Made by a program: the position numbers and the translations under genes
From: Sphaerosporella brunnea
Lineage: Eukaryota > Ascomycota > Pezizomycetes > Pezizales > Pyronemataceae
Direction of reading: 5' to 3'
Length of the DNA: 40,085 bases
Assembly (NCBI GenBank): GCA_008704415.1
Contig: VXIS01000391.1
Span: forward strand, 1 to 40,085
Notes under the pieces: generated by a model
Seen by the model: the letters and a program-made list of their open reading frames with translations, nothing else
Told to the model about the DNA's origin: nothing
Database searches by the model: none
Shown: positions 1 to 10,700 of the stretch, piece by piece
Layout of the letters: every line of letters starts with the position of its first letter
Numbering within the stretch: the first letter of the stretch is position 1

Positions 1-1570
1 TGGTGTATCCTAACGATATATCAGTTACTCTTAACGCAACCTATGCCAGGGTGCCTACCAGTCCATTTAAGGGTTAAATAAAATAAACTGTAGACAGCCC
101 CGAATATAATGTACCACAATTCCGAATGGCAGGCATCCAAAAGTGCACCAAATCCTTGAGTGCAGTCTTTAAACAGCAAACTGGTCGTTTCCATGAAAAT
201 TGAGGCTAGCCGAATCGATAAAAACCCGGAGTAAAACAAAAGATACCTTCCAATTTGCGAGTGCCCTTTTTGGGTGGTGATTTCAGGAAGCTCGTCCCTG
301 GAGGCGCGATGTCGGAGAACAAAAACGTATATAATATTTTGTACAGGCCTTCAGAGTGCGCTGATTCCGCTTGGGTTATATTTTTCTCTTCGATTCGAGT
401 AAGGTCCCGAGGGTCATTTGAATCGCCTTCGGGGGCCATTCCGCCGTGATGGATATCGGCGGTGCACACATTGTCCAATCAGAAACGTAAAGAGACTAAG
501 TCAGTTTTAGCCATTTATAGATTACTTGGATACTAGAGCCAATAAATGGTATGATTCTGATAGAGCTGAATTTTGGTGTCAAATGATATATTTCATCCAC
601 AGCTGTATAAGTACCAGGTATCATACCCTCGCTCACCTTATTACGGTACTTCAAGGGGGAGACTCCTTGTCTTTGGCAGTGTTCGGAAGGCTATTTCAGG
701 GCAAGCGTATATAGCTTTATTTTAGGGATATTATCGTTATGTGACTGGACTTATTTGACGGAGTCTTGGTCCTGGTGTGTTTGTGTATAATCATATAACA
801 CGTATTTCATCTTAGCTTACTATCGATAGCCCATTTTTTTTGTTGCTTGTTAATCACTAGCCTTACTACTACGAAGTGTAACCTTCTAATTAATAGGAGA
901 ATACACCCCTGCGGCTGGAAAATTATTTACCAGGTCACGGAAAATGCGAAACCTAGTAAATGTGACACAAATACAAGTTATAAATCGCGTGTACGAATGA
1001 TAGAAAGGCCGGTCGGCGAATGTTCAATCTTATTCTAAGCTAGCATAACGTACTATGTTATGGTAAAACTGTATAATCGCTCAGCGAATTTTATTGTTGA
1101 CGGAGGAGCAAATCTAATCTTCATTAAGTGTTATTTCGGCGACGACCAATTATAGGTTTTGGTTTGATTCGCTAAGGTAGGTTGAGGACACCTATTCCCA
1201 TACATCGCTATTCTCAAATTACTTATAATCCCTCACGGTGAACCTTGGAAGTTCTCCGATCGTTTTTACGCGTACAAGTATTCACAGTGTACCTGACTCC
1301 TCTTGGCCATCAATTAAGATTCGCTGGCGTTATCATGTTTCCATACATAGTACGTTGCTACTTAGAAAAGATTGACTTCGGCGCCGGCATTTCTCTCGTA
1401 CCGCGATTATACAGTAGGAGAAGTGAGACTTTTATTACTTGAACTCATGAAAGAAATACTTAATCAGACCAAGCCTCCATCGAAGCATCGCAGCTACCTT
1501 TATGCCCACAATTCCCCATAGCTCCATTGAAGCCATTCCATGGCACAAATAAACGAAACAAAGAAGCCAC
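1..1570. other. Gene-poor stretch, nothing recognised
   Basis: I see no convincing gene here. Open frames are all under 100 codons, overlap each other on both strands and match no family I know. The base composition looks more AT-rich than the regions to the right, which would fit old inactivated repeat sequence, but I cannot identify which repeat. Confidence 0.5.
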
Positions 1571-2197
1571 TCAACAAACAACAACAAAAAATTCGTTCCC
1601 CATATGAACAAAAGCACTCATCCAATCATAGGAACTTTCAATACCAAGCACCTCAGATTCCGTAGATTCCTTGGGTATTTGATGTTCCGGGGAGTTGGAA
1701 GGATAGTCAACGGGCTTGCAAAATGCAGGCGGCTTCGGCGGAAAGCAAGGCAAAGGGTGGAATTTTCCAATCGTGGGATTCCGGTGAACTGAAGCCACTT
1801 GCTGCAGGGGTGGGTGCTCGTGTAGATGGGTCGATAACGAGGGTTGCGATGGAAGTTCTATATTATCTCCGCTGGGTAAGTTTGAAACAGCACGCTTGCA
1901 TTCCTGCTGGTACTCCTGCACTCTCTTCTGACGTTCTAGATCCCGTTGGGAGGGGCTCTTGCGTTTTCGGTATCGTCCAGGCATCGTGTCGGGGTATTCA
2001 CAGAATGCACCTTTCGCATAGCAGGAGCTGCAGGAGGGTACACCATTGGAACACTTCTTTTTCAGCGCTCGACAGCGTACTAGAGTGCCATTGCAATTAG
2101 ATGTAGTCAGACGGAATAGAGAACCATGGAACCTACAACACGCTACCTTTCTTCGTCGAGTTCCAGCTCTCTTCCCACCGCAGCCATTTCGTACCAT
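1571..2197 (-). CDS. Short Zn2Cys6 binuclear-cluster protein (2 exons)
   Basis: Predicted fungal zinc-cluster DNA-binding protein. Exons are 2197-2137 and 2079-1571; the 57-nt intron 2136-2080 starts GTAGGT, contains a CTAAT branch site and ends CTAG. Splicing is in phase and joins KVAC to LRCRALKKKC, giving the canonical CX2CX6C half; SNGVPSCSSCYAKGAFC supplies the second half. A basic linker (PGRYRKRK) and a helical segment (QRDLERQKRVQEYQQ) follow, as in the linker/dimerisation region of this family. The spliced product is about 189 aa, far below the usual 500-1000 aa, and has no recognisable middle homology region. It is either a truncated relic or a small DNA-binding protein. The intron has no in-frame stop, so retention would also leave an open frame but would destroy the cluster. 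Family assignment is firm; whether the gene is functional is not. Confidence 0.75.
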   Translation of the reverse strand: MVRNGCGGKRAGTRRRKVACCRFHGSLFRLTTSNCNGTLVRCRALKKKCSNGVPSCSSCYAKGAFCEYPDTMPGRYRKRKSPSQRDLERQKRVQEYQQECKRAVSNLPSGDNIELPSQPSLSTHLHEHPPLQQVASVHRNPTIGKFHPLPCFPPKPPAFCKPVDYPSNSPEHQIPKESTESEVLGIESSYDWMSAFVHMGNEFFVVVC

Positions 2198-2363
2198 AAT
2201 AAACTGCGTTCAACGGGATCGCCAGCTCCGCCTGGTGCGTTATTCCACGTTATATCCGCAAGAACAACACTTTCAAGATGCGGACTAAGTCGTGAGAGAC
2301 GGCCAATATTGCAGACTGACGATATCTGTCTTCTGGTTCTTGAACGCTCGTGGTTTTGGTCTT

Positions 2364-2507
2364 GTCGAGGCCGATACGAATCAATCGACCGTGGTAGACG
2401 GTTACGGTTTCGTCGAGGCCGATACGAATCAATGGACCGCGTTAGACGGTTATGGTTCCGCCGAGGCCAATACGAATCAATGGACTGTGGTAGACGAATA
2501 TATCGTC
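2364..2507. repeat. 48-bp tandem repeat, three copies
   Basis: Three direct copies at a 48-bp spacing, with the motif GAGGCC(G/A)ATACGAATCAAT starting near 2367, 2415 and 2463. The period is a multiple of three, so both strands stay open (16-residue repeats such as VEADTNQWTALDGYG on the plus strand). No flanking gene can be assigned, so I treat this as a minisatellite. Confidence 0.8.
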
Positions 2508-3349
2508 TTCTGGTTTCCCTATTTCTTGGGGATGTCGGTCGAAAGATTTTGCGCGTAGAATTAAAAGTGTAGGAGGATAGCGATGAATACCAACGGCAAG
2601 ACTGAAAGGTCTGAGCCCTCTGAGCTCTCGGTTCTCTGCGTCCCATGTAGTTTGTCGACTTCCTAGTGGAAGGACCATTGGGTTTATATGGAGGCCCGCC
2701 CGGTGCAAGGCCCAGCTCCAGATTGCCAAACCATGAGAATGTTGGTCAGTCAAAGACGGAGGCGTTGTTCAGGTGATTGTCATTCTAGCATTGTCGAAGG
2801 AACTGCCAATTGGCCTAGGATTCGTGCAGCGGTCCGGCAGATGTCCAATATCATTGTAATAGGCACTGTATCTGCTGTTTCTGCAACATTGCGGAGAGAA
2901 TGGATCGACTGGCTGCGGCATTTATTCTTAAAGTGCGAGCGGTTGCGTTCAATAAACGAAGGCAGTATGATTGGCAAATGCAACATGAAGGAGTCACTCA
3001 GCCGCATAGGTGCTTATGGCTGGCTGGCAGCCGCCGAAAATTTGTCGAATTTGAGGGACACTGGGTGTCTGACGGGGTTTGTAAGTGTCGGGGAAAATGG
3101 TCTTGGCGTGCCATGTTCGAAAAACGAAGTGCTTATCGTCAGGGTTGAAGTATTTTTTAAAAAAAAAACAAGGAAGTGAGTAAAAATAGTTCTCCGAAGG
3201 GGTTTTGGAGGAGTTGCAATGTGTTTCAACCTGGCCAGGCCACTAAAAGGATTCGGAGGGAATGGCCGTCATGTAACACCAGAGTCATCCCTTGCACTCT
3301 CGCACAGCGGCCAAAGCGACAATGGAAACGTAAACTGTCGCATCAACTG
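2508..3349. other. No recognisable gene
   Basis: The longest open frame here (about 163 codons on +, 2688-3179) has no family signature, and a competing minus-strand frame covers the same ground. I see no tRNA, transposon end or protein motif. Part of it may be downstream sequence of the U2 gene transcribed leftward. Confidence 0.4.
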
Positions 3350-3550
3350 AAGGCAGTGCCATACCGGTGACAAGTGGGGGCCGACATACGCAAGCGCAGC
3401 GGCCAATTCCTCCGAGTCCAAAATAAGATTGATATAAAAAGGTCCAAACGGGTCCGTTTCAGATCTGTTGAAAGTCAGCGGCAACGCTCAAAAGACTGAA
3501 GGGAAAAAGAACAGATACTACACTTGATCTAAGCCAAAAGGCTGTGGAAT
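3350..3550 (-). ncRNA. U2 spliceosomal snRNA
   Basis: The minus strand carries the universal 5' part of U2: an AGCC-UUUU-GGCU stem I, then TTAGATCAAGTGTAGTATCT, which includes the GUAGUA branch-point-recognition sequence and the region that pairs with U6. Further on come a short stem IIb (AAACG GACC CGTTT), an ATATCAATC stretch, an ATTTTGG Sm site near 3418-3424, and a 3' stem-loop ending GGTATGGCACTGCC, like the conserved loop IV. Length of about 200 nt suits fungal U2. Both ends are estimates. The stem-loop IIa region is longer than usual (3465-3496; see findings). This RNA pairs with the intron branch site during pre-mRNA splicing. Confidence 0.9.
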
Positions 3551-3785
3551 TTATTAGCAGACATTCAGTAGCGATGAAATTTAGGGGTGGTTGTGATGAA
3601 ATTGAGGGGGTGAAATTGAGGGGGTGGTTGCGACGTACCAAAGAGAGCTAAAGAAAGAAAAAGGGGGAGGAAGAGGCGAGCGGCGCTTTTATAATCGGAG
3701 GGTGAGGCTCTGCTGGACCTATTTTAGCCGACAATGAGGTCTTGGCGTTGAACTAAAATTCTAATTGCCATCACTCGATGAACGA

Positions 3786-3926
3786 TAACTCCTCCTCTGG
3801 GGGGCCTCGATAGGTGGTTTATCCCACGAGGACAGGATTCGGGTTTTCTTTGTCCTGCATAGGCCTTGTCAGGCCTCGATCAGCGTATGAATTAAAACAA
3901 AACAAAACAAAAAACAAAACAGAACT
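3786..3926 (+). mobile_element. 5'-truncated LINE copy, 3' UTR only
   Basis: This stretch resembles the 3' end of the LINE at 7192-11773. Both share GGGG(A/G)CAGGAT, a TTTTCTTTGTC-like block, CATAGGCC and a final (AAAAC)n tail ending near 3926. Only the last 140 bp or so survive, typical of target-primed reverse transcription that stopped early. No coding part remains. The left end is approximate. Confidence 0.7.
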
Positions 3927-5330
3927 CTTGTTTCTGCCGTGTATCTTTAATAATTTCTAAACATTCCATACCGCGCACTGGGCGCTCGTTTTCGTGAATG
4001 CGCATTGCGACCGAGAATATTTGCCTGACATCGGTCAAATTCTAAATTCTAAAATACTGGCTAGCACTTTCGATGTCAAATCCTCCTCAGAGTTGATTTA
4101 TGCGCGTAAGTATCATAACAAAGTATGGGTGGTTTGGTTGAGTGAGACAGCCCAGTCACTACATGTAAATTAAGTTTGCAACTCTACTCTCTGCTGTTCC
4201 ACACCACGCTGACTCTTGCCTAGCTACCCACAACTCACCGCTCGCCGACGACAGCGTATCCCTACGCCACTGCAATACTGCCCATCATGTCGCCGAAAAG
4301 AAAAGCCTTGGATGCTACCTGTCTCAAAGATCTTGTGGACGCTATTCCTCAGAATCGACGATTTTGCTGAGTTGGTGGTGCGCTTGCGTTCGATTGCTGA
4401 AGCACCGAGAAACCTTGTGCTGCAAGCCGAGAAGCCAATTGTTTCATATCTGCCCAACCCTAAGGAAGCTATTACTGGAGATGTCGACTGCTAGCTCGGG
4501 TACTGGACTGAAGACGGGCGGGCGTTAGAGAGTACTCTGATTGTGGTGACGGCGAAAAAAACATGAACTTGATGCTGGTGTTGCTCAATGCGTCGCCTAT
4601 CTGGGTATGTTTACTGCTGTCGATAATTTCTAGCCTTCCTGTAAATTTGAAACTAGTCACCTATAGCGGGCGTTGCACAAAGGCAGCCAGCACTGAAACC
4701 CTCTACGACATATGGCATCGTCTCGGATGGTGTTAGATGGCATTTCCTTCGGCTTGAGGATCAACTATTGCTTGGCTCGGACAGATACTCAATGGTTTCA
4801 CCAGACGGAAAGAAGAAGATGTACGTATGCGTCCTCGAAACTTGAGCTGGTTTTGACTGTCTTAATAGCTACCAATTCGTATAAGATTATCCGTGCTGCA
4901 ATAGAGATGTCGCCGCACATATCGCCAAATGTGCAGTTTCCGGCTACAAAAGCTGCCCACAGATGCTATTTGAAGGCCACAAAGTTTCGAATTTCCCTTG
5001 ATTTCCAGTCTCAGCTGCGGAGGCCCCCCGCGGAGTATCTTATTGATGATGATGATGAGGAGGAGGAGCAGGAGGAGGAGGACGTGGAGAGTGGGGAGGC
5101 ATTGGAAACTGAGTTCGAGGTGCTACATTATGGCGATCACAAAATTCCGTGCAGGCTTGTCGAAGCCGAACTCCCAGGGAGCAGAAGTAAGAGACCGGAG
5201 TCATGGAGCTGAACAGCACCGGGATAACAGCAAGTTCTCCGATTTTTGACAGCGTAAGTTGGCTGGCAAACTTGTATTATTGGGGGCCATCAGCGTGTGC
5301 GTGCGAAAAAGCGGCAGCAACAGCAGGCGC
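3927..5330. other. Degenerate region upstream of a Gypsy RT relic
   Basis: No intact gene. An open frame at 4712-5212 (166 codons, +) has an acidic run (IDDDDEEEEQEEED) and a short basic tail but no motif I can name. Its position just before a reverse transcriptase relic suggests gag/protease-region debris of the same dead element, which is inference only. Confidence 0.35.
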
Positions 5331-5640
5331 AGCTTTCTCAAAGAGCGAAACGCCCCCTTTGTTAAGAAGAAGAAGGATGGATCCTTGTGCTTGTGCGTTG
5401 ACTACCGTGCATTGAATAGGGGTGGTAGTCAATGACCACTATCCTTTACAAAGCCGCGTTTCGCACGAGATATGGGGCTAATTCGAATATCGCGTTGCGC
5501 CATTCGAGCTCACGAATGCGCCAGCTACTTACCTTCCAAGCCTACATTGTCGACTTTGCAACATTGTATCTGGATAACATCCTCATCTACTCTGCCGATC
5601 CGAAGCAGCACCAGCAGCACGTTGCCAATGGGGGTTTGTA
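5331..5640 (+). pseudogene. Ty3/Gypsy reverse transcriptase relic
   Basis: Two fragments of a Gypsy RT domain in different frames. 5331-5433 encodes APFVKKKKDGSLCLCVDYRALNR, with the family block FVKKKDGSLRxCVDYRxLN recognisable. 5432-5640 encodes KAAFRTRYG, then LTFQAY and YLDNILIYS, i.e. the YLDD active-site box with the second Asp changed to Asn. The TIKNRYPLP part and much of the palm are missing or shifted. It is a dead copy unrelated in position and strand to the full-length Gypsy element at 23679-31514. Confidence 0.75.
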
Positions 5641-6295
5641 GCGGTACGGACTCTATTCTAGGTTTCATTCTATCAACTCGACGGGGCGTGAGCATGGAGC
5701 CGGCTCGAATGCAACGTACAGGTTCCCTTGTTGCTCAAATGCGTGCACGACTCAAAATGAGGGGGAAAAAAAACACGAAAATGCTGAAACGGGATGTCAA
5801 CCAATCTGTCGAGCAGTTGCTGGGAACGGAGCAAAGGGTATCTATGCCACATCGTACTATAGTTTTATAGTGCAGGCACTTATTCACCTAGTTGCCGCAC
5901 GGTTGCGGTGGGTGGAGATGGACGACCATAATGAACGCAGTTATCCCCGCGTGCGAACTCTGAGCAGACACCACGTTTCTCGACCAAACAAGATGCGCCC
6001 TATAATTCTACGTGGTGCAGCCCCACCGGTTTAACACCGGTGTACTCTGGTTATGGGGTCGCAACTACGGATTGTGAAAAGCTTGGACCAGCTGAATGGC
6101 ACGGCCCCGCAGCCATGGCCAGTTGCCAACCGCCATGGCCAGCTGCCAATATCTCGAGGGTTATACTGTTTGAAACAGTGCACTCGGTCCGAGCACTGAG
6201 GTTCTTTCGTCATGACTTCGATCCATAATGCCGGCTGCTCCCAACTTCGTATACCACTGGTACAACGACCCTCCAGCAGCAGCAACTTGAACACA

Positions 6296-6616
6296 ATGGG
6301 CAGGCCGAACAAAAGAAAGGTACAATCACGACAAGCGGGCGCCGTCAGCGCATCTCGGACTCGGAAACGCAGTCGTCTCGGCGATGCCGAGTCTCTCGGC
6401 GGCGGTTCTCTCGGCGATGGCGGTTCGCTCGGCGATGGCGGTTATTACTGGGGCGCATGCAAGTACTATGCCCGGAAACTGATGCGCGATGGAGTCTGCG
6501 CACGAGCCGAAGGGTCTCTAGGAGAGAAGAAAAGAAGAAGAAGATCAAAGAGTTGTCTGTCAACAAACTCGAGCTCCCCCTCTTTTTATGTCCAGCCCAA
6601 ACCTAACCTTCTCTAA
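6296..6616 (+). pseudogene. Transposase N-terminal fragment (DDE transposon)
   Basis: Starts MGRPNKRKVQSRQAGAV, a short basic N-terminus like those opening many fungal DDE transposase-type proteins. It continues with a GGGSLGDGGSLGDGG repeat made by an 18-bp microsatellite-like duplication near 6391-6440, then basic sequence (GEKKRRRRSK) and a stop at 6616. No catalytic Asp/Glu motif is present. It lies inside the TIRs of the 5868-7046 element. Assignment rests on the N-terminal look and on the companion C-terminal fragment, so it is moderate. Confidence 0.4.
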
Positions 6617-6704
6617 TCCCGTGACAGAAACACTGCAACTACACTCTGCCCGGTATTTAATCCTTCCTCAGTAATGCAACAGTAACTAATAGCCATCAGG
6701 TCTT

Positions 6705-6893
6705 ATGGAGGCGGTCCCTGAAGCTCTGGAGTCTGTGAAGCCATCGCTCATTTTCAAGTACTGGCGACGAACTCAGCGTATTATCCAGGCATATAGGGAA
6801 GGCGCCACCTTTGGAGACGAGGAGTACAGAGCGCGGGTCTATACCAGTCACCGGCGGATCTCACAGCGAGAGCCGGGCGCAGATGGGCAATAA
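6705..6893 (+). pseudogene. Transposase C-terminal fragment (DDE transposon)
   Basis: The 62-codon frame reads MEAVPEALESV, then an FKYWRRTQRIIQAYREG helix and ARVYTSHRRI. This corresponds to the C-terminal tail of fungal DDE_3-type transposases, where (V/I)PxALxSV, IRRFxRKxxRYMDAYRxGL and YxSHRR occur in that order. The catalytic core that should precede it has been deleted, so the element cannot move itself. Confidence 0.55.
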
Positions 6894-7191
6894 ATTGATT
6901 ATTGGGGTGAACTTTGGTCCCCACCACTCCGTACCCTTTGATCACCATCTACACCGTGTCCGCTGCTCTACACCGTGTCCGCTGCTTACTTTCTGACGAA
7001 AACATCCGTGCGAAAACTAGGTCTATAACGTTATCTGCCTGCACCATGATTTTTTTTTTTTGCACCTACTTCCTACTTCTACCTTCTCCATGTCCCTAGG
7101 TATAGTAGCCGTTTCGCTATCATTCAATCACCCGCTCTCACTCTCGATAGGCTCGCACACAATCTCGAGGTCTCCGCAAGACACGTTCGTT

Positions 7192-7743
7192 CTGGTCGGA
7201 GGCAGACGATACGAAGTAGACCGCTACGTCGAATCGGGACCCGACACGATGTGCGAAAACTGTTGCGGCTGGGGACATCTTGCAGATAAGTGCACGATGC
7301 CTACCCGATGCAAGTGGTGCGCCGGCAAGCATCACACTAGGAATCACGAGTGCGCCTTTATGGGCTGCAAGGCGGGCAAGGGCAACAACTGCCCACACAC
7401 CACAGACAGGTGCGCGAACTGCAAAGGCGACCATACCGCCAGCAACAGCGTTTGCGATAAGAAGAGGGAGGCAATCGGCAAGGCCAGGGAGGAGCGCCGC
7501 ACCTACCGCGAGAGAGTCATGGAGAGAAGAAACGCCACCAGCACCCCCGAGGAGGTGAAAGCGGGCGAGAAGGGACGGGAACAAGAGCAGCAACAGCAGT
7601 CAGCAGCCCCCGCCGACGAAGACACCATGGACGCGACCGCACCGAGGAGGAGGAGGTCTCAATCCCAGCCACTGAACAAACGATCGCGGCCACCGCCAGC
7701 CCAGTTGGAACTACCAACGAGCCGAAGGAGGATGCGCAGATGA
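7192..7743 (+). pseudogene. LINE ORF1, C-terminal part (zinc-knuckle protein)
   Basis: Nucleic-acid-binding ORF1 protein of the LINE, missing its N-terminal part. From LVGGRRYEVDRYVESGPDT it runs into three Cys/His knuckles: CENCCGWGHLADKC (CX2CX4HX4C), CKWCAGKHHTRNHEC and CANCKGDHTASNSVC. A basic, Gln-rich tail follows (KRSRPPPAQL, SRRRMRR) and a stop at 7743. The frame stays open leftward to 7060, but that upstream part lies before the target duplication and is flanking DNA, not ORF1. The protein would normally coat the element RNA. Confidence 0.85.
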
Positions 7744-7762
7744 TTGAGGAGACCCAGTTGTA

Positions 7763-10700
7763 ATGTTAATACGAACATTACAACTAAACTGCTGGAAGAA
7801 GGGTGAAGTTCTGACAGCAGTGCTCGAGACGGGAGTGGAGAAGAATACCGATTTCATTTGTATTCAAGAACCACCGACATTTGAGGGATGGAGGCACCCA
7901 GGATGGGATTTCATCAGGGGGGGCGGAACACTTTTTGCAATCAGGACAGATAGCGAATGGCGAGCGAGCGAAAGACCAGAATTGACCGCAGAGAGCGGAG
8001 GGGACGTCCAGGTCTTCGACATCACACACAAAGGGAGCCACGCCTTAAGGGTGGCAAACGTATACGACCAGATCGACGCCGAGTCAGGGACGAGGCGAGC
8101 GAGAGAGATAGACTGGTCGGCAATCATCAATGAACGCACCATAGTATGTGGGGACTTCAACGCACATAGCGAGCGATGGAACCTCATGTGCCCAGTGGAG
8201 CACAGAAAGGACTGCGGCTTCTTGGAAAATCTGATGGACGATTACGACCTCCGATACATAGGGGATGGACTCGAAACCCATCAACAACCCAACCAAGGAC
8301 GCTGCAGCGTCATCGACCTAACCTTCGCATCAGGGGAAATAGCCTCACGATGCCAAGGCGGAATACTACAAGAGCAGGCCCACGCGACGGGGTCAGACCA
8401 CGAAACCATCTGGTGGCAGGTAGAAACGGACGAAACGTCGTCAGAGACGGGAGTCACCAGAGGGTGGGCGGTCATAGAGATGCTTCAAGCATAAGAGGAC
8501 AGCAAAGAAGCAAAAAACGAAGATCAGGAACCAGTAAGGAAAGACTGGGAATCCAGGAGTGCAAGCAGGAAGACCCTTTCCGACAACAGCGTGGAGAAGG
8601 ACCTGGAAGAAGAAGCGGTTTGGATCAGGGAGCAACTATCCGAGCTGCTTGACAAACACGCAAGAAAAATCACCCTCGTCGCCAGATCCAAAAAGTGGTG
8701 GGGGGAGGAAATAAAGAGGGCGCGCCAGCGATACGGCAGAGTCCGAAGACAACGACAACAAGGATACGCGACCTTCGACGAGGAAAAAGAAGCAAGAAAC
8801 GCCTTCAAATCCCTCCAACGAGAGGCAAAAAAGAACGTCTGGAACAGCTTCCTAGAAACAGCAACAGGCGACGAGGTATGGGACGTTCTGAGAGCAACCA
8901 AGGTGGCAGCACCTAGGCTTATAGGAACTCTCCAAGACGAAGAGGGCCGAGTGGCCCAAAGCGATCAGGAAAAGAGGAAGATGATGGCCGACATATCCTT
9001 TCCCCCTCCCAACCAATATAACGGACCCGAAGGCAGACCGATGCCCTACGCGAACGCCCACAAGGAGGTCAATCAAGACCTCGTCAAGCGAGCGCTACGG
9101 GGGCAAGCCAACAACCAGGCACCCGGGATCGATAAGTTAGGTACACCTATAATCAAAGCACTTTATAGGGACCCAGACAGAGTCACGGCAATCGCCAGAA
9201 CGTCAGTCCGGCTAGGCTATTTCCCTGAAGAGTGGAAAGAAGCCAAAGGAGTGTGCATCCAAAAGCCCGGCAAGAAGGACTACACGAAAGCGAAGAGCTA
9301 CCGCACCATCTCCCTCCTGAACTGCATGGGGAAACTGGTGGAAAAGGTGGTGGCCATCCTGATCACGGACCGGGTTGAAAGCTTGGGGAGGTTGCATGAG
9401 GGCCAGTTCGGAGGAAGAAGAAAGCGATCGGCAATAGAGGCGGCAGCGTCTCTCATCGCACAGGTCGAGGAAGCATGGGAAGAGAAGAAGTTTGTGGGCG
9501 CATTGATGATGGATGTGAAGGGAGCATTCCCTACAGTCAACAGCAGGTGCCTCGGGAAGAAGATGAGGGACATGAAGCTGGACAAAGACCTAGTACGGTG
9601 GGTCCAAAGTTTCACCGACAACAGACATGTCACCATCATAATGAATGGCGAAGAGGGGGAGCGAATCAGGACGGAGACCGGCCTTCCGCAAGGATCGCCT
9701 GTGTCACCAATACTTTTCCTCATCTACATTGCCGACCTGGCAGATAAGGTAGAACGACAAGTCGAGAGAGTGCAAGGGCTCTCCTTCGTCGACGACATCA
9801 CATGGGTGGTCACCGGGGACAACGTGGGGACCATCACCAAAGACTTGGAGGAATGCACGAGGATCACAGCTCACTGGGCCTCGGAAAACGCCACGACCTT
9901 CGAAATGGAAAAGACGGAAGCCATATTCTTCTCCAAAAAACGAGAACACCAAAAGAATATTAGGCAAAAAATATTCCTGAACGGCGGTTACGAGGTGGCA
10001 TACAACAAGGAAGCCGTGAGGTGGCTTGGGGTATGGCTCGACAGCAAGCTCAGTATGAAGGCGCACCACAAGAAGTGGATCAGCAAGGCCAAGGCACAGC
10101 AGGCCCGCTTCAACCGTGTGTGCAGAAAAACAGGACTCCCACCAGGGAGCGCAGCGAACCTCCAACGAGCGGTAGTGCAGTCGGTAGCGACCTACGGCAT
10201 TGAGCTCGACGGAATCCGAAAGAAGGCACCCCAGGACAAACAACGAGTCCAGGAGCTTCAGCGCGTCATTAACGCGCAGGCACGAGCAGGCACGGGCAAC
10301 TTCAAGTCAACCCCAGTGGGAATCCTGATGGCAGAGAGCGGCATGCGACCGGCCGCAGCCATCAAAAAAGGAAGAGAAGCGAGACTCCGAGCGAAAATCT
10401 TGGGAAGGCCTCAGCATCTCAGCAACAACAACAGCCGCCGGGCGAAGGACACACCGGCAGAGCGGCTCAGAAGAAGCTGTGAAACATCGGTGGGAGCGAC
10501 AGAAGTGGAGAGGGTCACCCCGCGATGGAACACAAAGACAAAGGGCACCATCATAGCCCAACCAAAAGAAATAGCCCGACGCACAGCACTAGAGTGGGAC
10601 GAAACCACATCCCTCACTCTCTGGACCGACGGCTCAAGACAGGAAGACGGGCGAGTGGGTGCAGGGGTAGCATGGAAAGAGGGGGACAAACATATCGGGA

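Larger units (their letters stand above)
5868..7046. mobile_element. TIR DNA transposon, internally deleted (DDE-type)
   Basis: The ends form imperfect inverted repeats: TAGTGCAGGCA with a following CCTAGTTGCCGCACGG on the left, and TGGTGCAGGCA with ACCTAGTTTTCGCACGG when the right end is reverse-complemented. TA precedes the left end and TG follows the right end, suggesting a mutated TA target duplication as in Tc1/mariner-like elements. Inside are an N-terminal and a C-terminal transposase piece (6296-6616, 6705-6893) without the catalytic middle. A 218-bp relative lies at 35970-36187. Confidence 0.65.

Noticed and set aside
3439..3520. Canonical intron within U2 starting at the GTATCT of the core
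   Set aside because: Although GTATCT, GCTGAC and CAACAG look like an intron, splicing it would delete the essential GUAGUA branch-recognition sequence.
7060..7191. N-terminal extension of LINE ORF1
   Set aside because: It lies outside the element as defined by the target duplication.
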